From assembly GCA_935421135.1 (NCBI GenBank), contig OW285189.1:23252298-23316297 (forward strand): a stretch of DNA of 64,000 nt. Direction: 5' to 3'. The stretch comes from Bugulina stolonifera. Lineage: Eukaryota > Bryozoa > Gymnolaemata > Cheilostomatida > Bugulidae. This document shows positions 26,201-35,467 of this stretch, one piece after another. Within the stretch, counting starts at the first letter, position 1. Every line of letters begins with the position of its first letter. The notes under the pieces are model-generated. The model worked only from the letters and a program-made list of their open reading frames with translations. It was not told the origin of the DNA and made no database searches. A program made the position numbers and the translations under genes.

Positions 26201-27431
26201 TCCTACATACGTGTATGACAGTACATTGCACTACATTGCATGAAGTATAGAATATAATATGTGTAAGCAGTCGCCTACCTGTCCCTGAGTGTGTGGAAGG
26301 GGACTCAGAGAGCCTGCTGGTACCTGTACCCACTCTAGCTCTCCTGTCACTGGTGTCAGCTGACGCTGCCGACTGTAGACTGAATGAAGTCTCCAAGTCA
26401 GTGTCTACTGTGGCCACAGGAGCTGAGCATTCAGACTCAATTGATTCACACAAATCAATAGCATCGTTTGAATCTTCTTCTCGTTGCTCTCCAGTTAGAT
26501 TGTTATTATTTGATTGCTTGGAGCCTGTACCCGAGTGACTGTGTGAATACTGATTGTTTAGGGAATTGGGAGAGCGTGAGGATAGCTTAGATGAAGGATA
26601 TGATAGTCTGGAGGGCTTAGACTCACCGGAGGATTGTGTACTTCTTGTGCTGCTGTTGGCAGCCTGTTTTGGCACAAGTTTACTCTTTTGACTGGCCGGT
26701 GTGGAATGTGATGATTTCTCCACTCCTGGTCGAATAGCCTGCTTAGCAGAGGCTTGTGATCTAAGAGGAAGTGGACTGCCTCCTTTATATGATAACTTTG
26801 ATTTACTCGATTTATTGGATCGATTTGATCTGGTAGAAGCATTAGAGTCCGTTGAATTGTTTCTAGAAATTGGAGTACCGACCGTTGAACCTGGCCGACA
26901 AATACCACTAATGCTATTCTCACTTTTGGAATTGTTCATGTTGTTTGCATTAGCAGAGTTAGATCGCTTCGATGCTAGTTTTCGAGCAAATGAAGAAAAT
27001 ATTCCAGGTTTGGGTTTAGCCAAAGGAGGTGTACTGGTATCGTCGTATGATGTGACATTGTTGTTCGTTGGGCCGGCCATATTATTGGAATGGTTTACTG
27101 TCGCAATTGATGACAATGGGCGTGTCCTTTCAATCCCATTTCTTGGCACATATCCACCAAAATTATCATCTCCATTCCCAGAAAGCAATGCAGAAGGATC
27201 TAAGGCTAACCCTCCAGCAAGGCCTGAGGTAGTGTGACTTGGGCTACTTCTCATGGGAGTTAACTCCAAAGGTTTTGATGCTGGTGTGCCAGCATTCTTT
27301 GGTTGCTTATTACCAAAACCAAAACGATTACCTCCGGAAGAGGTACTGGAAGGAGGGCGAATCTTAGACATTTTAGCGGAATGGGAGGGCGAGTCACTCG
27401 TCTTCCTAGCACAAGTGCATAACAAACTCAT
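17271..27431 (-). CDS. unrecognised Ser/Asn-rich protein with coiled-coil tail
   Basis: Six minus-strand exons join in phase: 26279-27431, 25625-25722, 19154-19312, 18034-18111, 17609-17651 and 17271-17347, giving 535 residues. Residues 1-385 are low complexity, rich in Ser, Asn, Lys and Pro (for example RSNRSNKSSKSK), with a basic FSSFARKLASKR stretch and an acidic patch near the exon end. Exon 2 has ERRKPTIEITPL. Exons 3-4 (SEVHSLRQSMVELEHHL and EEKMKAELRSKNEVISLL) look like short coiled coils. The tail ends SPSPLSLWMTS. I do not recognise the family; a cytoskeletal or scaffold role would be a guess. A good acceptor (TTTTGCAG) stands just 5' of the chosen ATG, so untranslated or further coding exons may lie to the right. 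The intron between exons 2 and 3 contains the whole PIF/Harbinger element. Confidence 0.7.
17693..17779. repeat. 19-bp minisatellite in an intergenic/intron stretch
   Basis: About 4.5 copies of ATAGACTATACATGTAGAT, one with ACGTG and one with ATGAA in place of ACATGTA. It lies between exons 5 (17609-17651) and 4 (18034-18111) of the Ser-rich gene. Confidence 0.8.
19040..19144. repeat. C-rich tandem repeat beside a splice donor
   Basis: Three imperfect copies of a 33-36 bp unit, CATAGCCCTAGCCCCC followed by TATCTACACCCACCACA. On the minus strand it lies in the intron that begins at the donor of the 19154-19312 exon, starting about 10 nt after the exon edge. Confidence 0.7.
19662..19880. repeat. 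left end of Harbinger: TIR plus triplicated module
   Basis: The terminal module GGTTTCCACTCAGCAGGTCCT occurs three times in direct orientation, starting at 19666, 19745 and 19813. Between them are palindromic stretches (AGGCCACCTACAGGTGGCCT). Repeated subterminal motifs like these are usual binding sites for the transposase or its partner; that role is inferred. Confidence 0.75.
19934..21658 (+). CDS. PIF/Harbinger DDE transposase (HARBI1-like)
   Basis: Two exons, 19934-20124 and 20578-21658, join in phase to 423 residues. The join gives a continuous FYFRYTRMTPERF, matching the family's typical stretch before the helix-turn-helix. The start at 19934 (AACATGG) is the first ATG in the open frame. 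The catalytic DDE triad is visible: Asp177 in GAIDGKHI, Asp227 in GSDNDAS and Glu302 in RRTIENAFG. Family features also include the HTH-like region (GRSTVCKIIKEVC) and the C-terminal ITKAAVCLHNYL. The enzyme cuts and pastes the element, normally together with its DNA-binding partner encoded at 22256-24661. No frameshift or stop is present. Most of the single intron is a MITE. Confidence 0.92.
20265..20528. repeat. foldback MITE copy in the transposase intron
   Basis: Long imperfect inverted arms built from TTCGAAA-type motifs: ATTTCGAAAAAGACAG at the left, and GTCCAGTTTTGAAATGTCC at the right. The centre contains CTCAACCCCAACCCC. It is homologous, in opposite orientation, to 35468-35746. It takes up more than half of the 453-nt intron (20125-20577) and leaves both splice sites intact. 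Confidence 0.7.
21913..22047. repeat. 48-bp tandem repeat, three copies
   Basis: Units start at 21913, 21961 and 22009 with the core CAGTAGTAAATATACAAGAA; the third copy has a small insertion (TACG). It lies between the stop codons of the two converging Harbinger genes. Confidence 0.85.
22256..24661 (-). CDS. MADF-BESS DNA-binding protein of the Harbinger element
   Basis: Four exons, 24542-24661, 23936-24111, 23054-23225 and 22256-22729, join in phase to 313 residues. Residues 1-98 form a MADF domain: LMDIVQKYPAIYDK, then YKDKNAKGNAWEQVAKEL, then VTKRYNTIRTRLSKYLNKL. An acidic linker follows (DEEDENENEDGEAP). Residues 165-205 (NPDFLFCKSLVSKF and QIEILQVL) fit a BESS motif, which mediates protein contacts. 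The C-terminus is a Gln/Pro/Ser repeat of about 13 residues (FQSPRQSPTPQQQQ), three times. MADF proteins bind DNA; here the likely sites are the element's ends and the partner is the transposase at 19934-21658. The start is the first ATG of the MADF exon. No break is seen. Confidence 0.88.
22890..22957. repeat. perfect 31-bp hairpin in a MADF-gene intron
   Basis: Arms 22890-22920 and 22927-22957 are perfectly complementary (core TTCTGGTACTGACTCAAAAT) around the 6-nt loop GTATAT. It lies in the intron 22730-23053 of the MADF gene and inside the Harbinger element. The RNA would form one long perfect stem. It may be a pre-miRNA-like or siRNA-generating hairpin, or just a foldback; nothing here shows expression. 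Confidence 0.9.
24890..25097. repeat. right end of Harbinger: TIR plus GC-rich subterminal repeats
   Basis: The right terminus reads GCTGAGTGGAAACCAAAC before the TTAA flank. Inside it lie several copies of ACCGGCGGTC or its complement and a hairpin with an 11-bp core (CGGTAAGTTGA) around 24963-24998. The GC content is far above the surroundings. The motif differs from the one repeated at the left end, so the two ends are not symmetrical beyond the TIR. Confidence 0.7.
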
Positions 27432-27837
27432 CTGCCTGATCTGCAAAACAAATGGTAGGCTATATACAAGAGACACATAGCTACATGTACCTGTGTGATA
27501 TGACCCTAACAGCAATGTTGTACGGTGTAGGTCTACCTACACAATAACACCATGCTAAGCATAAATACTACGAAATTCAGGATTTAACTTAGTAAAAAAC
27601 ATTGAATGATAGCAAAAATCAATGAAAGTGAGAGGTCGAAGTTACACTTATAATTATAGATGATTTATAAATTGAAATCAAAGTTAGTGCAGCCAGTAGA
27701 GTAAAGTGGACAGCAGAGAGAACAGGTGGGAGATTAAGAATTACAACAGTCCAGAATAACATTCCTTACTACTACCACACAACCTATCCCACTAGTAACC
27801 AGTAGCCTAATCACCAACACAAGCCTACACCTTGCAC
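27432..27837. other. upstream flank or 5' intron of the Ser-rich gene
   Basis: AT-rich sequence between the acceptor in front of the Ser-rich gene's ATG and the left LTR. I see no exon. If the gene has a 5' exon to the right, the LTR retrotransposon sits in its first intron. Confidence 0.5.
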
Positions 27838-28134
27838 TGTGAGGTCTTCGAATGGTCACGTGGTGATCGAGACGCATGCGCGTTGATTGGGAGAGCAGCG
27901 AGTGGACTGCGGTCAGTTGCACAAACGTATTTGTGCGGAGTGGAAGTCTCGCTGTGTTTGTGCTCACATTATTCAATTATTATTATCCAACCGTGTTGTG
28001 CTCTGGTAGCCAACGCGTAGGTGGCGTAGGTGGTGGCTAAGGGGAGGTCGGAGAGCCATCGTGCAGCAGTTTGGTACTGCGTATTTATTATTATCTCTTT
28101 CCTTACTGTAACTGTGCTGTTCAGTAAGCCAACA
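27838..28134 (+). repeat. 5' LTR of the GC-rich element
   Basis: 297 bp, TGTGAG to CCAACA, equal in length to the 3' LTR. The sequence straight after it (AGCTATTTCGGCTC) has no TGG, so a normal tRNA-3'-end primer site is not seen. Confidence 0.93.
27857..27890 (+). promoter_or_regulatory. motif cluster in LTR U3: E-box, NRF1-like, CCAAT
   Basis: Within 34 bp stand CACGTG (27857-27862), CGCATGCGCG (27873-27882, close to an NRF1 site) and ATTGG (27886-27890, an inverted CCAAT box). The same cluster is in the 3' LTR near 32450-32483. Motif content is seen; promoter function is inferred. Confidence 0.45.
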
Positions 28135-28226
28135 AGCTATTTCGGCTCTTTTTCTTATTTAATTAATTGTTTTTCTCCACTTATTTAATTACGTTATTGC
28201 ATTTTGTTTTGTTTTCGTTGTTAATA

Positions 28227-29189
28227 ATGAGTAAGCCTGGCTTAAAAGATGAGACTTCTGGTGAGTCGTCAAGCCAGCCAGAGAGGGAACCCACCACTCT
28301 GTTGGTGGATGCTGGCACGCTTGCCAGTGTGCTCAATCAGGCACGTGGTCCGATTTTGGACCGAATCAGGAGACAAGTGTCTCAGTTTACTGGCGATGGG
28401 TCAGTAGACGTGGCAGCGTGGCTGCGTGAGTACGAGAGGTACTGTGGGTTGGAGAGAGTGTCTCCAACCGACCTGCTAGCATACATGCTGGGGGGCAATG
28501 CTGCTCGAGTGTACGGACGGATGATGGTACACGAGGCGTCTAATTGGGACGTCGTGAAGGCTGTGTTAACAGCGGAGTACGCCATGCCTCGGCAGGAGGC
28601 TTGGCGTCAGTTTGTCAACCTCGAACTCCAGGAGGGAGAGTCGGTTGACGTGTACCTCGACAGGCTGGAGAGGTACGCTGGTAGACTGGGGCTGTCCTCT
28701 ACAGACCTTAGTTTTCGGATTAAGTTCATAGAGGGGCTCCCAGCCTCAGTCTATGAGTGGGCGGTGACGCACGAAGGTGCGTACACCGTCGATTTTGGGG
28801 CGCTGTTGTCCCGGGTGCGAGGGAAGCTCGCATCGAGGAGGGCAGTGGGAGGGCGTGCTGGATCAGCACAGCCGTCTGTCACTGCCGCTGCTACTGCTTC
28901 GGGTAAGCAGACGGGGAGCACTGCTAGTTGCTTCCGCTGTGGAGGTCCACACCGGGTAAAGGAGTGTACCGTGAGTAGGCGGGCCTTCTCCGGTAAGCAG
29001 CCTTCGAAGCGCTCTTCTGGCAAGAGGGCAGGGTGTTTTCGGTGTGGCAGCACCGATCACTGGGTGCAGGAGTGTCCTGCACCGAAGCCGCCTGCAGCGG
29101 CTGCAGGGCTGGAGGATAGCCAGTCGGGTTTTCACGGGGAGGGTGCAACTCGGGGCGCCGCATCCTCCGCCATGGACACCAGCAACTAG
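28227..29189 (+). CDS. gag polyprotein with two zinc knuckles
   Basis: 320 residues from the first ATG of the frame (28227, AATAATGAG); the open frame extends further upstream without an ATG. A capsid-like helical region (residues about 50-190) has VDVAAWLREYERY and GESVDVYLDRLERY, as in retrotransposon gag. Two knuckles follow: CFRCGGPHRVKEC, which is CX2CX3HX4C and so one residue short of the norm, and CFRCGSTDHWVQEC, a regular CX2CX4HX4C. Gag packages the element RNA into particles. The frame overlaps pol, which is one base back (-1). Confidence 0.9.
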   Translation: MSKPGLKDETSGESSSQPEREPTTLLVDAGTLASVLNQARGPILDRIRRQVSQFTGDGSVDVAAWLREYERYCGLERVSPTDLLAYMLGGNAARVYGRMMVHEASNWDVVKAVLTAEYAMPRQEAWRQFVNLELQEGESVDVYLDRLERYAGRLGLSSTDLSFRIKFIEGLPASVYEWAVTHEGAYTVDFGALLSRVRGKLASRRAVGGRAGSAQPSVTAAATASGKQTGSTASCFRCGGPHRVKECTVSRRAFSGKQPSKRSSGKRAGCFRCGSTDHWVQECPAPKPPAAAAGLEDSQSGFHGEGATRGAASSAMDTSN

Positions 29190-32100
29190 GCGTTAATCGC
29201 CGAGCACCTCGCTCCTCAACAACGAGTGAAGTGCTGAGCGGTGCATGCGTACCGCGAGATAGCCTGGCGCTGTCGGGAGCCACTGGTAAGGCTACAACTA
29301 ATAGTCGAATGCCAGTCATTCAGGCCGTTCTGAACGGTCGTTGTTTCTCGTGTCTGGTTGACACTGGAAGCGAGCGGACTCTGGTCAGTCCGCGGGTGGT
29401 GGTGGGAAAGGCCCTAAGGCAGAGTCGGCCTTTGTTAACGGCTGATGGCAAGGCCTCTAACGTGAGGGGTTGTTGTCGGGTTATCATTGGATTGCACGGG
29501 CACTGTTTTGATGTCTCTGCGCCAGTGATGAATGAGTTGGGCAATCTGGGAGTTGATTGCTTACTCGGCGGAGATGTGATTGATCACATGGGAGGAGTCA
29601 CTGTGCAGAGAGGCTCTGACTCGAAGTACTCGGTTCGCTGGGGAAAGTCTCCCTCGGGTACTTGCTGCAGGATTCCTGATCAGCGGAGTGACCATACGTC
29701 ATTGGCTTGTGGAGCAGCCGGCAGTCGTTGTGGCGACACTAATAAGTCTCTGAGGGTGGAGGACCCCGACTTCTATGCCACATTTGCAAATGGTCAATGG
29801 ACGGTCAGCTGGCGGTGGTCTGGAGAATCTCCCAAGAAGCTTCAGTCACGTGTCTCTGAGTACAAGTGCGCTCAGGCGCCACATTTGCGTGAGCGTTATT
29901 GCGCTGAACTCGAGAGCTGGATCTCGAAGGGTTGGTTGAAACGGTGGGATGGGCCAGTCACAGGTATTATTCCATTACTGGCGGTGTTTCAACCCACAAA
30001 GGACAAGGTTCGCCCAGTCATGGATTACCGTGAACTGAATAACTATGTTGAGTGTCATACGGGCGATGACATGGTTGCTGTTTGTGGGGACAAACTGAGG
30101 AAATGGCGACAGCTGCAAGGGGAGCTCAAAGTCGTTGATCTAAAGTCAGCATACCTGCAGATACATGTCGCTGAGGATCTCTGGAAGTATCAGGTAGTTA
30201 GGTATAAGGGTGTGAATTATGCCCTGACCAGGCTAGGTTTTGGCCTGACCTGTGCACCGAGGATCATGACATCGATCCTTAGTAAGGTTCTCTCGTTGGA
30301 GGAATCTGTTCGGCGTGGAACTGATCACTATATTGATGATATAGTGGTTCAGGAATCTGTGGTCAGTGTTGAAAAGGTGCGATCGCACCTGAAGATGTAT
30401 GGCCTCGTGACAAAGGAGCCAGAGAGCCTTGATGGAGGCCGTCTGTTGGGAGTCGCGCTGCGACGGGGTTCTAGTGGATGTCTGGAGATGGCGAGAGGAA
30501 CAGCTCTCACCGAGGTGAGTCTTGACCCGGGCAAATTAACCAAAAGGGAGCTGTTTTCCTTGTGTGGCCGACTGGTGGGACATTACCCGGTTGCTGGGTG
30601 GCTACGTCCCCACTGTAGTTTTTTGAAGCGCCTGGGGTGCAGTGGTCCTTGGGACGAGCAGGTTGAGCCTGATGTTCGCACCCTAGCAGTAGAACTGCTA
30701 GCCCGGGCTAGACGGGAGGACCCTGTCAAGGGCTCCTGGATGGTGAACCCCGGTGGTTCTGTCACAGTGTGGACAGATGCTAGTTCTCTTGCCATGGGTG
30801 TGGCCCTGGAGGTCGATGGCAACATTGTGGAGGATGCGTCATGGCTCCGAAAGGAGTCTGATTGCATGCATATCAATGTTGCTGAGCTAGAAGCTGTGGC
30901 TAGAGGGATCAATTTGGCTATCGTGTGGGGATTTAAGGTCTTCACCTTAGCTGTTGATTCAATGACTGTTGTCAATTGGATAGCAAATGCTATTGACAAG
31001 CGCAGCCGGGTGCGCACTAAAGGTGCCGCTGAGATGTTGGTTAAACGTCGATTGGTGGTGGTTCGTGAGACAATCGCCGAGTACGGCCTGAATGTGTCGG
31101 TACGATTTGTACCTACGGTAGAAAATAAAGCTGATCGCATGACCAGGGTACCGAAGCGCTGGCTAGAACATCGTGAACCGAGCGATTCATCGGCAGAGGT
31201 AGCTGCTGTTATACTCACTGGGCAAGACCCCAAGGATGCAGTTTGGGCTGCACACCTGCCGCATCACTTGGGTGTTGATAGGACCCTGTATCTTGCCCGA
31301 CAGATTCGTGGCGACCTGTCTCGCGAGCAAGTGCGTCGGGAGCTGATGAGCTGTGAGGCTTGTCAGTGCATCGACCCGGCTATGCGAAGCGAGAGCATGG
31401 TGCCTCGTGGAAACCTAGCTGTAGAGAACAATTGGTGTCGGGTTGCAGCTGACATAACCCACTATGGACACCAGGTGTTTCTCTCTATGGTGGACTGTGG
31501 TCCGTCGCGTTTTGCTATCTGGAAACGGTTGCCGAATGAGTCGGCAACGCAGATTGTTGCTCAATTGCGAAATGTAGTAATTGAGCGCGGGCCGTGGGAT
31601 GAGTTGTTGGTGGACAACTCGACTGCGTTCCGGTCAGCGGCTGTAGAACAGTTCGCTGACGAGTGGGGTATTTCCCTGCGATTCTGAGCCGCGTACGCCC
31701 CGAGTGGCAATGGAATCGTGGAAAGAAACCACAGGACAATCAAGAGGATTGCGGAGCGGGGTAAGATTTCACCCGAGGAGGCTACTTTTTGGTATAACGT
31801 AACGCCTCGAAAGGAGACGGAAGCCGGCTCTGTTCCTTCCCGTGTGCTCTTCAGGTACCGCTGGCGAGTACCTTTTGATGTCAGCATACAGAAGTCTGAT
31901 GAAGACACTGAATGCAGTTTTTTTATTGGAGATGAAGTGTGGGTCAAGCCTAACCCGCCCTCGTGCACTAAACAGTGGGCACTCGGTGAAGTCACGAGTG
32001 TCGTGTCACGGCATACGGTGTGTGTAAACGGCATGCCACGGCATGTGCGAGACATCAGAAAGCGTCGACGGGGCCATGATCTGGGATCAATGGCCGACAA

Positions 32101-32383
32101 CCAGTGCACAGTCACAGATGACTGGGTTGTATCTGACCGGGATCATTCCACTGACCTGATGCCGCAGGCAGCATATCAGGATGCTACAGAAGCAGACAAT
32201 GTTTCTCATGATCCAGTCGCTAGGCCAGCGTCACCTCACAGAGCAGGTGACAGTGTCGAGGTGGCACAGCAGCAGGACATCGTGGAATCCCCTGTTCAGG
32301 AGGCCGAAGTGGCGCCTGTTCATGTAAGGCGTTCGCAGCAGGCGCGACGGCGTCCTGCGCATTTGGACGATTATGTTACTTAA
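29120..32383 (+). pseudogene. pol polyprotein: protease, RT, RNase H, integrase; one in-frame stop
   Basis: The frame is entered by -1 shift from gag and stays open to 31687, then reopens in the same frame to 32383. Protease has DTGS (29360-29371). RT has RPVMDYRELN, VVDLKSAYLQ and YIDD (30329-30340). RNase H has WTDASS (Asp at 30776) and DSMTVVNWI. Integrase has the His-His-Cys-Cys finger (about 31250-31365), catalytic Asp near 31450, Asp at 31613 and Glu at 31721, 35 residues apart. The TGA at 31685-31687 falls between the last two catalytic residues, so this copy makes no whole integrase. The region after the stop carries the rest of integrase, including a basic C-terminal part, and is not a separate env gene. 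Everything else is open, so the break looks recent. Confidence 0.88.
29126..29168 (+). promoter_or_regulatory. -1 ribosomal frameshift signal (slippery site plus stem)
   Basis: The heptamer GGGTTTT at 29126-29132 is in the correct gag phase (G GGT TTT). After a 5-nt spacer a 9-bp stem can form between GGAGGGTGC (29138-29146) and GCATCCTCC (29160-29168), with one G-U pair. The pol frame opens right after a stop at 29117-29119, seven bases before the heptamer, and gag ends at 29189. Loop bases CTCGG (29149-29153) could pair with CCGAG (29200-29204) to make a pseudoknot; that part is speculative. Confidence 0.8.
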
Positions 32384-32430
32384 CCAGTAGCTAGCGTCGT
32401 GTGGTGAGCTTCTTGAGAAGCTGGGGGAGA

Positions 32431-32727
32431 TGTGAGGTCTTCGAATGGTCACGTGGTGATCGAGACGCATGCGCGTTGATTGGGAGAGCAGCGAGTGGAC
32501 TACGGTCAGTTGCACAAACGTATTTGTGCGGAGTGGAAGTCTCGCTGTGTTTGTGCTCACATTATTCAATTATTATTATCCAACCGTGTTGTGCTCTGGT
32601 AGCCAACGCGTAGGTGGCGTAGGTGGTGGCTAAGGGGAGGTCGGAGAGCCATCGTGCAGCAGTTTGGTACTGCGTATTTATTATTATCTCTTTCCTTACT
32701 GTAACTGTGCTGTTCAGTAAGCCAACA
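32431..32727 (+). repeat. 3' LTR of the GC-rich element
   Basis: 297 bp, matching the 5' LTR apart from one visible difference. It follows the purine tract 32413-32430 and is followed by the target duplication GCAC. Confidence 0.93.
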
Positions 32728-34570
32728 GCACTATGACTAGCACTAAACATAACATACTCATTAAAATTTACAGTTAGTTTAGGCTCCTACTGACTATTAT
32801 AGACTGTAAATATAAGTATAAAGTATCAGTATAACCATACCATTAAATTTAAATTCCTTTCTTTCTATAATCTATTCAAAATGTTTGATCTTTATTCAAT
32901 TCTACTTACTCTTGCTTGTGTTATTCTTTGTTAATTATTATAATGTAAGTATCACCATTAATAAGGCAATGTCACAGGAGTACCGTACGCTGCATTACTG
33001 AATACAGACACTTCCTGAGAGAATTAGAATCGAAAATGAGTCTGAGAACTTCAATTGCCGAATTGGATCCCCCTTTGTTTTACAATTTACTTAGCCTAAA
33101 TGTATTCCAATTTGGATTTCATTTTATCTCACAAACAATTTCATTTTTCTGAAATTATGGAGATAGTAAACTAATTTCAAGTTGTCACAATAAAACAAAC
33201 AACAGCTCCCAAATACTAATAAAATACTCTCTCATCTCCTATGTCACACACAGACTTCAATTTGAAAAATCAATGCCAATTTTATCATAAAGTCACGCGA
33301 ATTAGCATTATATCGCACCCACAGTCCTATACCCCACATGGTAGCAGTAAGCTAGCACAGTGGGTCGCACTTGCAATAGCGTTTATTGTGATTGATCACA
33401 TGATCAACCACATGACCAGTTCGAAGCTTAAAATGGGATAACAACTCCTTGTGCAACAATTCCTAGCGCAGGAGGAGGAAACTACAAATAGACAGTGAGA
33501 GTGTGCCACTCTGTCATAAGTCTACATATACACCACAGGCCCAAATTATATGTAACAAGCCATTCTTCACAGTAAAGCTGTGAAGTGAGTGGGAATTGTG
33601 AGCATTAGCTGTGATTTCTACTATACATCCTGTGAAAATCCTGGTCATCCATAACCATGATCCACACATTTCAAATCCAACAGAGAAATTTACCTAAACA
33701 AGGTAAGCCTCCATGCTACTATTTTGAAATCAGAACTTATAGATTCCTATCACATTGGAGAGTCTGACAACGCAGTGGAAATTAATGCGGTCTAAAGATA
33801 CCCAATTTGGTAATTATGGTGTTGCTATTCCAGGAAATTTTAGTTATGGTAAATTCATAGCGCAACTTACTCTTGTATTACATGTACATGTATACTATGT
33901 TGGCCATCGTTACACAAATAATGCTTCACACTAACAATGGCATACACATACATGTACACTACACCTTTACTAAATCTAAATAATATTCATAAATAGTGTG
34001 CAGTAGCATCATGGCAAAGTACAGCTGATTTTACCACTGAATCACTGGCTATGATTCGACATTCCACATTATAATATACATGTAATACTAGTATACAGTC
34101 ATATTACTTATACATGTAGATCTACTAATAACTAGTTCCATAGTGCTTGTAATGGTACAGTATGCACTATGGTACTGACTAAATAGGTTGCTGTATACAG
34201 CACAAATAACATTATTATACACACTAGATATATTACAGTCTTGGTGTAGCATATCTACTTATGCTAATGTGTTATTGTGAATGAGCACATATCATAATAA
34301 TGAAGCCTTTGTAAGTTACAAAACTATGATGATCCTAATCTGTATTGTCATATGATCAGGTATGGTCTAGTACAGGTCTAGTACTTGTCATATTCTGTAT
34401 AGTAGTGTATACACTTTACAGTGTCCATGGCTGACTAGTATAAATATACACCAGCGCTGATGATGAGTCATATATATCTGTATTGATAGTGATGCAGGCA
34501 GCATTCCACCTGTTGCACTACTACCAGGGTAACGGAACAGGAAGTGGCTGGATCAGATATGGGAACAGCG

Positions 34571-34757
34571 GGAAAGGGTATGGGCAGAGAGGGGAAGGGT
34601 ATGGGCAGAGAGGGGAAGGGTATGGGCAGAGAGGAGAACAGTGGGAAGGGTATGGGTAGAGAGGGGAACAGTGGGAAGGGTATGGGCAGAGAGGGGACGG
34701 GTATGGGTAGAGAGGGGAAGGGTATGGGCAGAGAGGGGAAGGGTATGGGCAAAGAGG
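34571..34757. repeat. 21-bp purine-rich minisatellite
   Basis: About nine copies of GGGTATGGGCAGAGAGGGGAA, nearly all purines on the plus strand, with two copies altered by AACAGT insertions. Because the unit is a multiple of three it yields long Gly/Arg/Glu open frames on plus and Pro/Ser/Ile frames on minus that are not genes. Confidence 0.88.
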
Positions 34758-35467
34758 AGAGAAAGAGAAGGGCTATGCTACTATCAGCCAAACTCTCTCC
34801 TTTCTATAAAAACATGTACATACGTAATATATTCTATCCATGGACTACACACACATAATTATATTCACATGATAAAAGTTACAAGCATATAAATGTACTA
34901 AAAACTGATTCTATAACAGGCCCTATGGCTACATGTACATCCAGGACCATGAAGCATTATGCATGATATGACAACCGGGTCCCACATAACATATACAGTG
35001 TAGTTCATATGACTACATGTAGACTACACATATGATATAATATCAATGATTACATACTACACACATAGACATGTGAAACAGAAATAGTTGTAGTTCACCT
35101 TAATAATTTGGAGCTATTAGGGCAAAATTATTAAAAGAAGCAGATAACCCAGGTAAAACGAAACTCATGGCAGATGTCAACTTTTCCTCATACCAAATAA
35201 ATAATCACGCCATCAAGGAGAAGTACAGCAAGCAATGGTTTTTGGTCAATCTACTATAACGAACACGAGTATGTGGTCAGATCTTTATATCTAAGGGACC
35301 AATTCCACATCTCTAGGCCCTATATACTACTGTATATCTATCTACATGTATATCTACATGTATATCTACATGTATATATAATGTACTATAATACTCTTTG
35401 GTACAACACCAGTCATAAATCTATTAGACCAAAATTAAAGTTGTTAGAGTGTGTTTACCGGTAAAGG

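Larger units (their letters stand above)
27838..32727 (+). mobile_element. LTR retrotransposon, PR-RT-RH-INT order, near intact
   Basis: The element is bounded by two 297-bp LTRs that begin TGTGAG and end CCAACA, flanked by the 4-bp duplication GCAC (27834-27837 and 32728-32731). The LTRs differ at one site that I can see (G/A near 27909/32502), so insertion is recent. It carries gag, a -1 frameshift cassette and pol with one in-frame stop. The interior is much richer in GC than the host genes around it. RT has YIDD and GFGLTCAPR; RNase H has HINVAELEAV. These do not match the common Ty3/gypsy or BEL wording, so I place it only as gypsy-like, clade unknown. A purine-rich tract (GAGAAGCTGGGGGAGA) precedes the right LTR. 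Confidence 0.93.

Noticed and set aside
26701..27237. 178-codon plus-strand open frame
   Set aside because: It is antisense to the first coding exon of the Ser-rich gene, which has splice-site and phase support.
31718..32383. Separate third gene (env-like) after pol
   Set aside because: It is in the same frame as pol, contains the integrase catalytic Glu and has no membrane segments; it is the rest of pol after a stop.
33330..33425. tRNA-like or SINE fragment with a GTTCGAA string
   Set aside because: Box spacing and stems do not fit a tRNA, and no second copy is seen in the window.
34468..34892. Gly/Arg/Met-rich plus-strand and Pro/Ser-rich minus-strand open frames
   Set aside because: They come from the 21-bp purine minisatellite.
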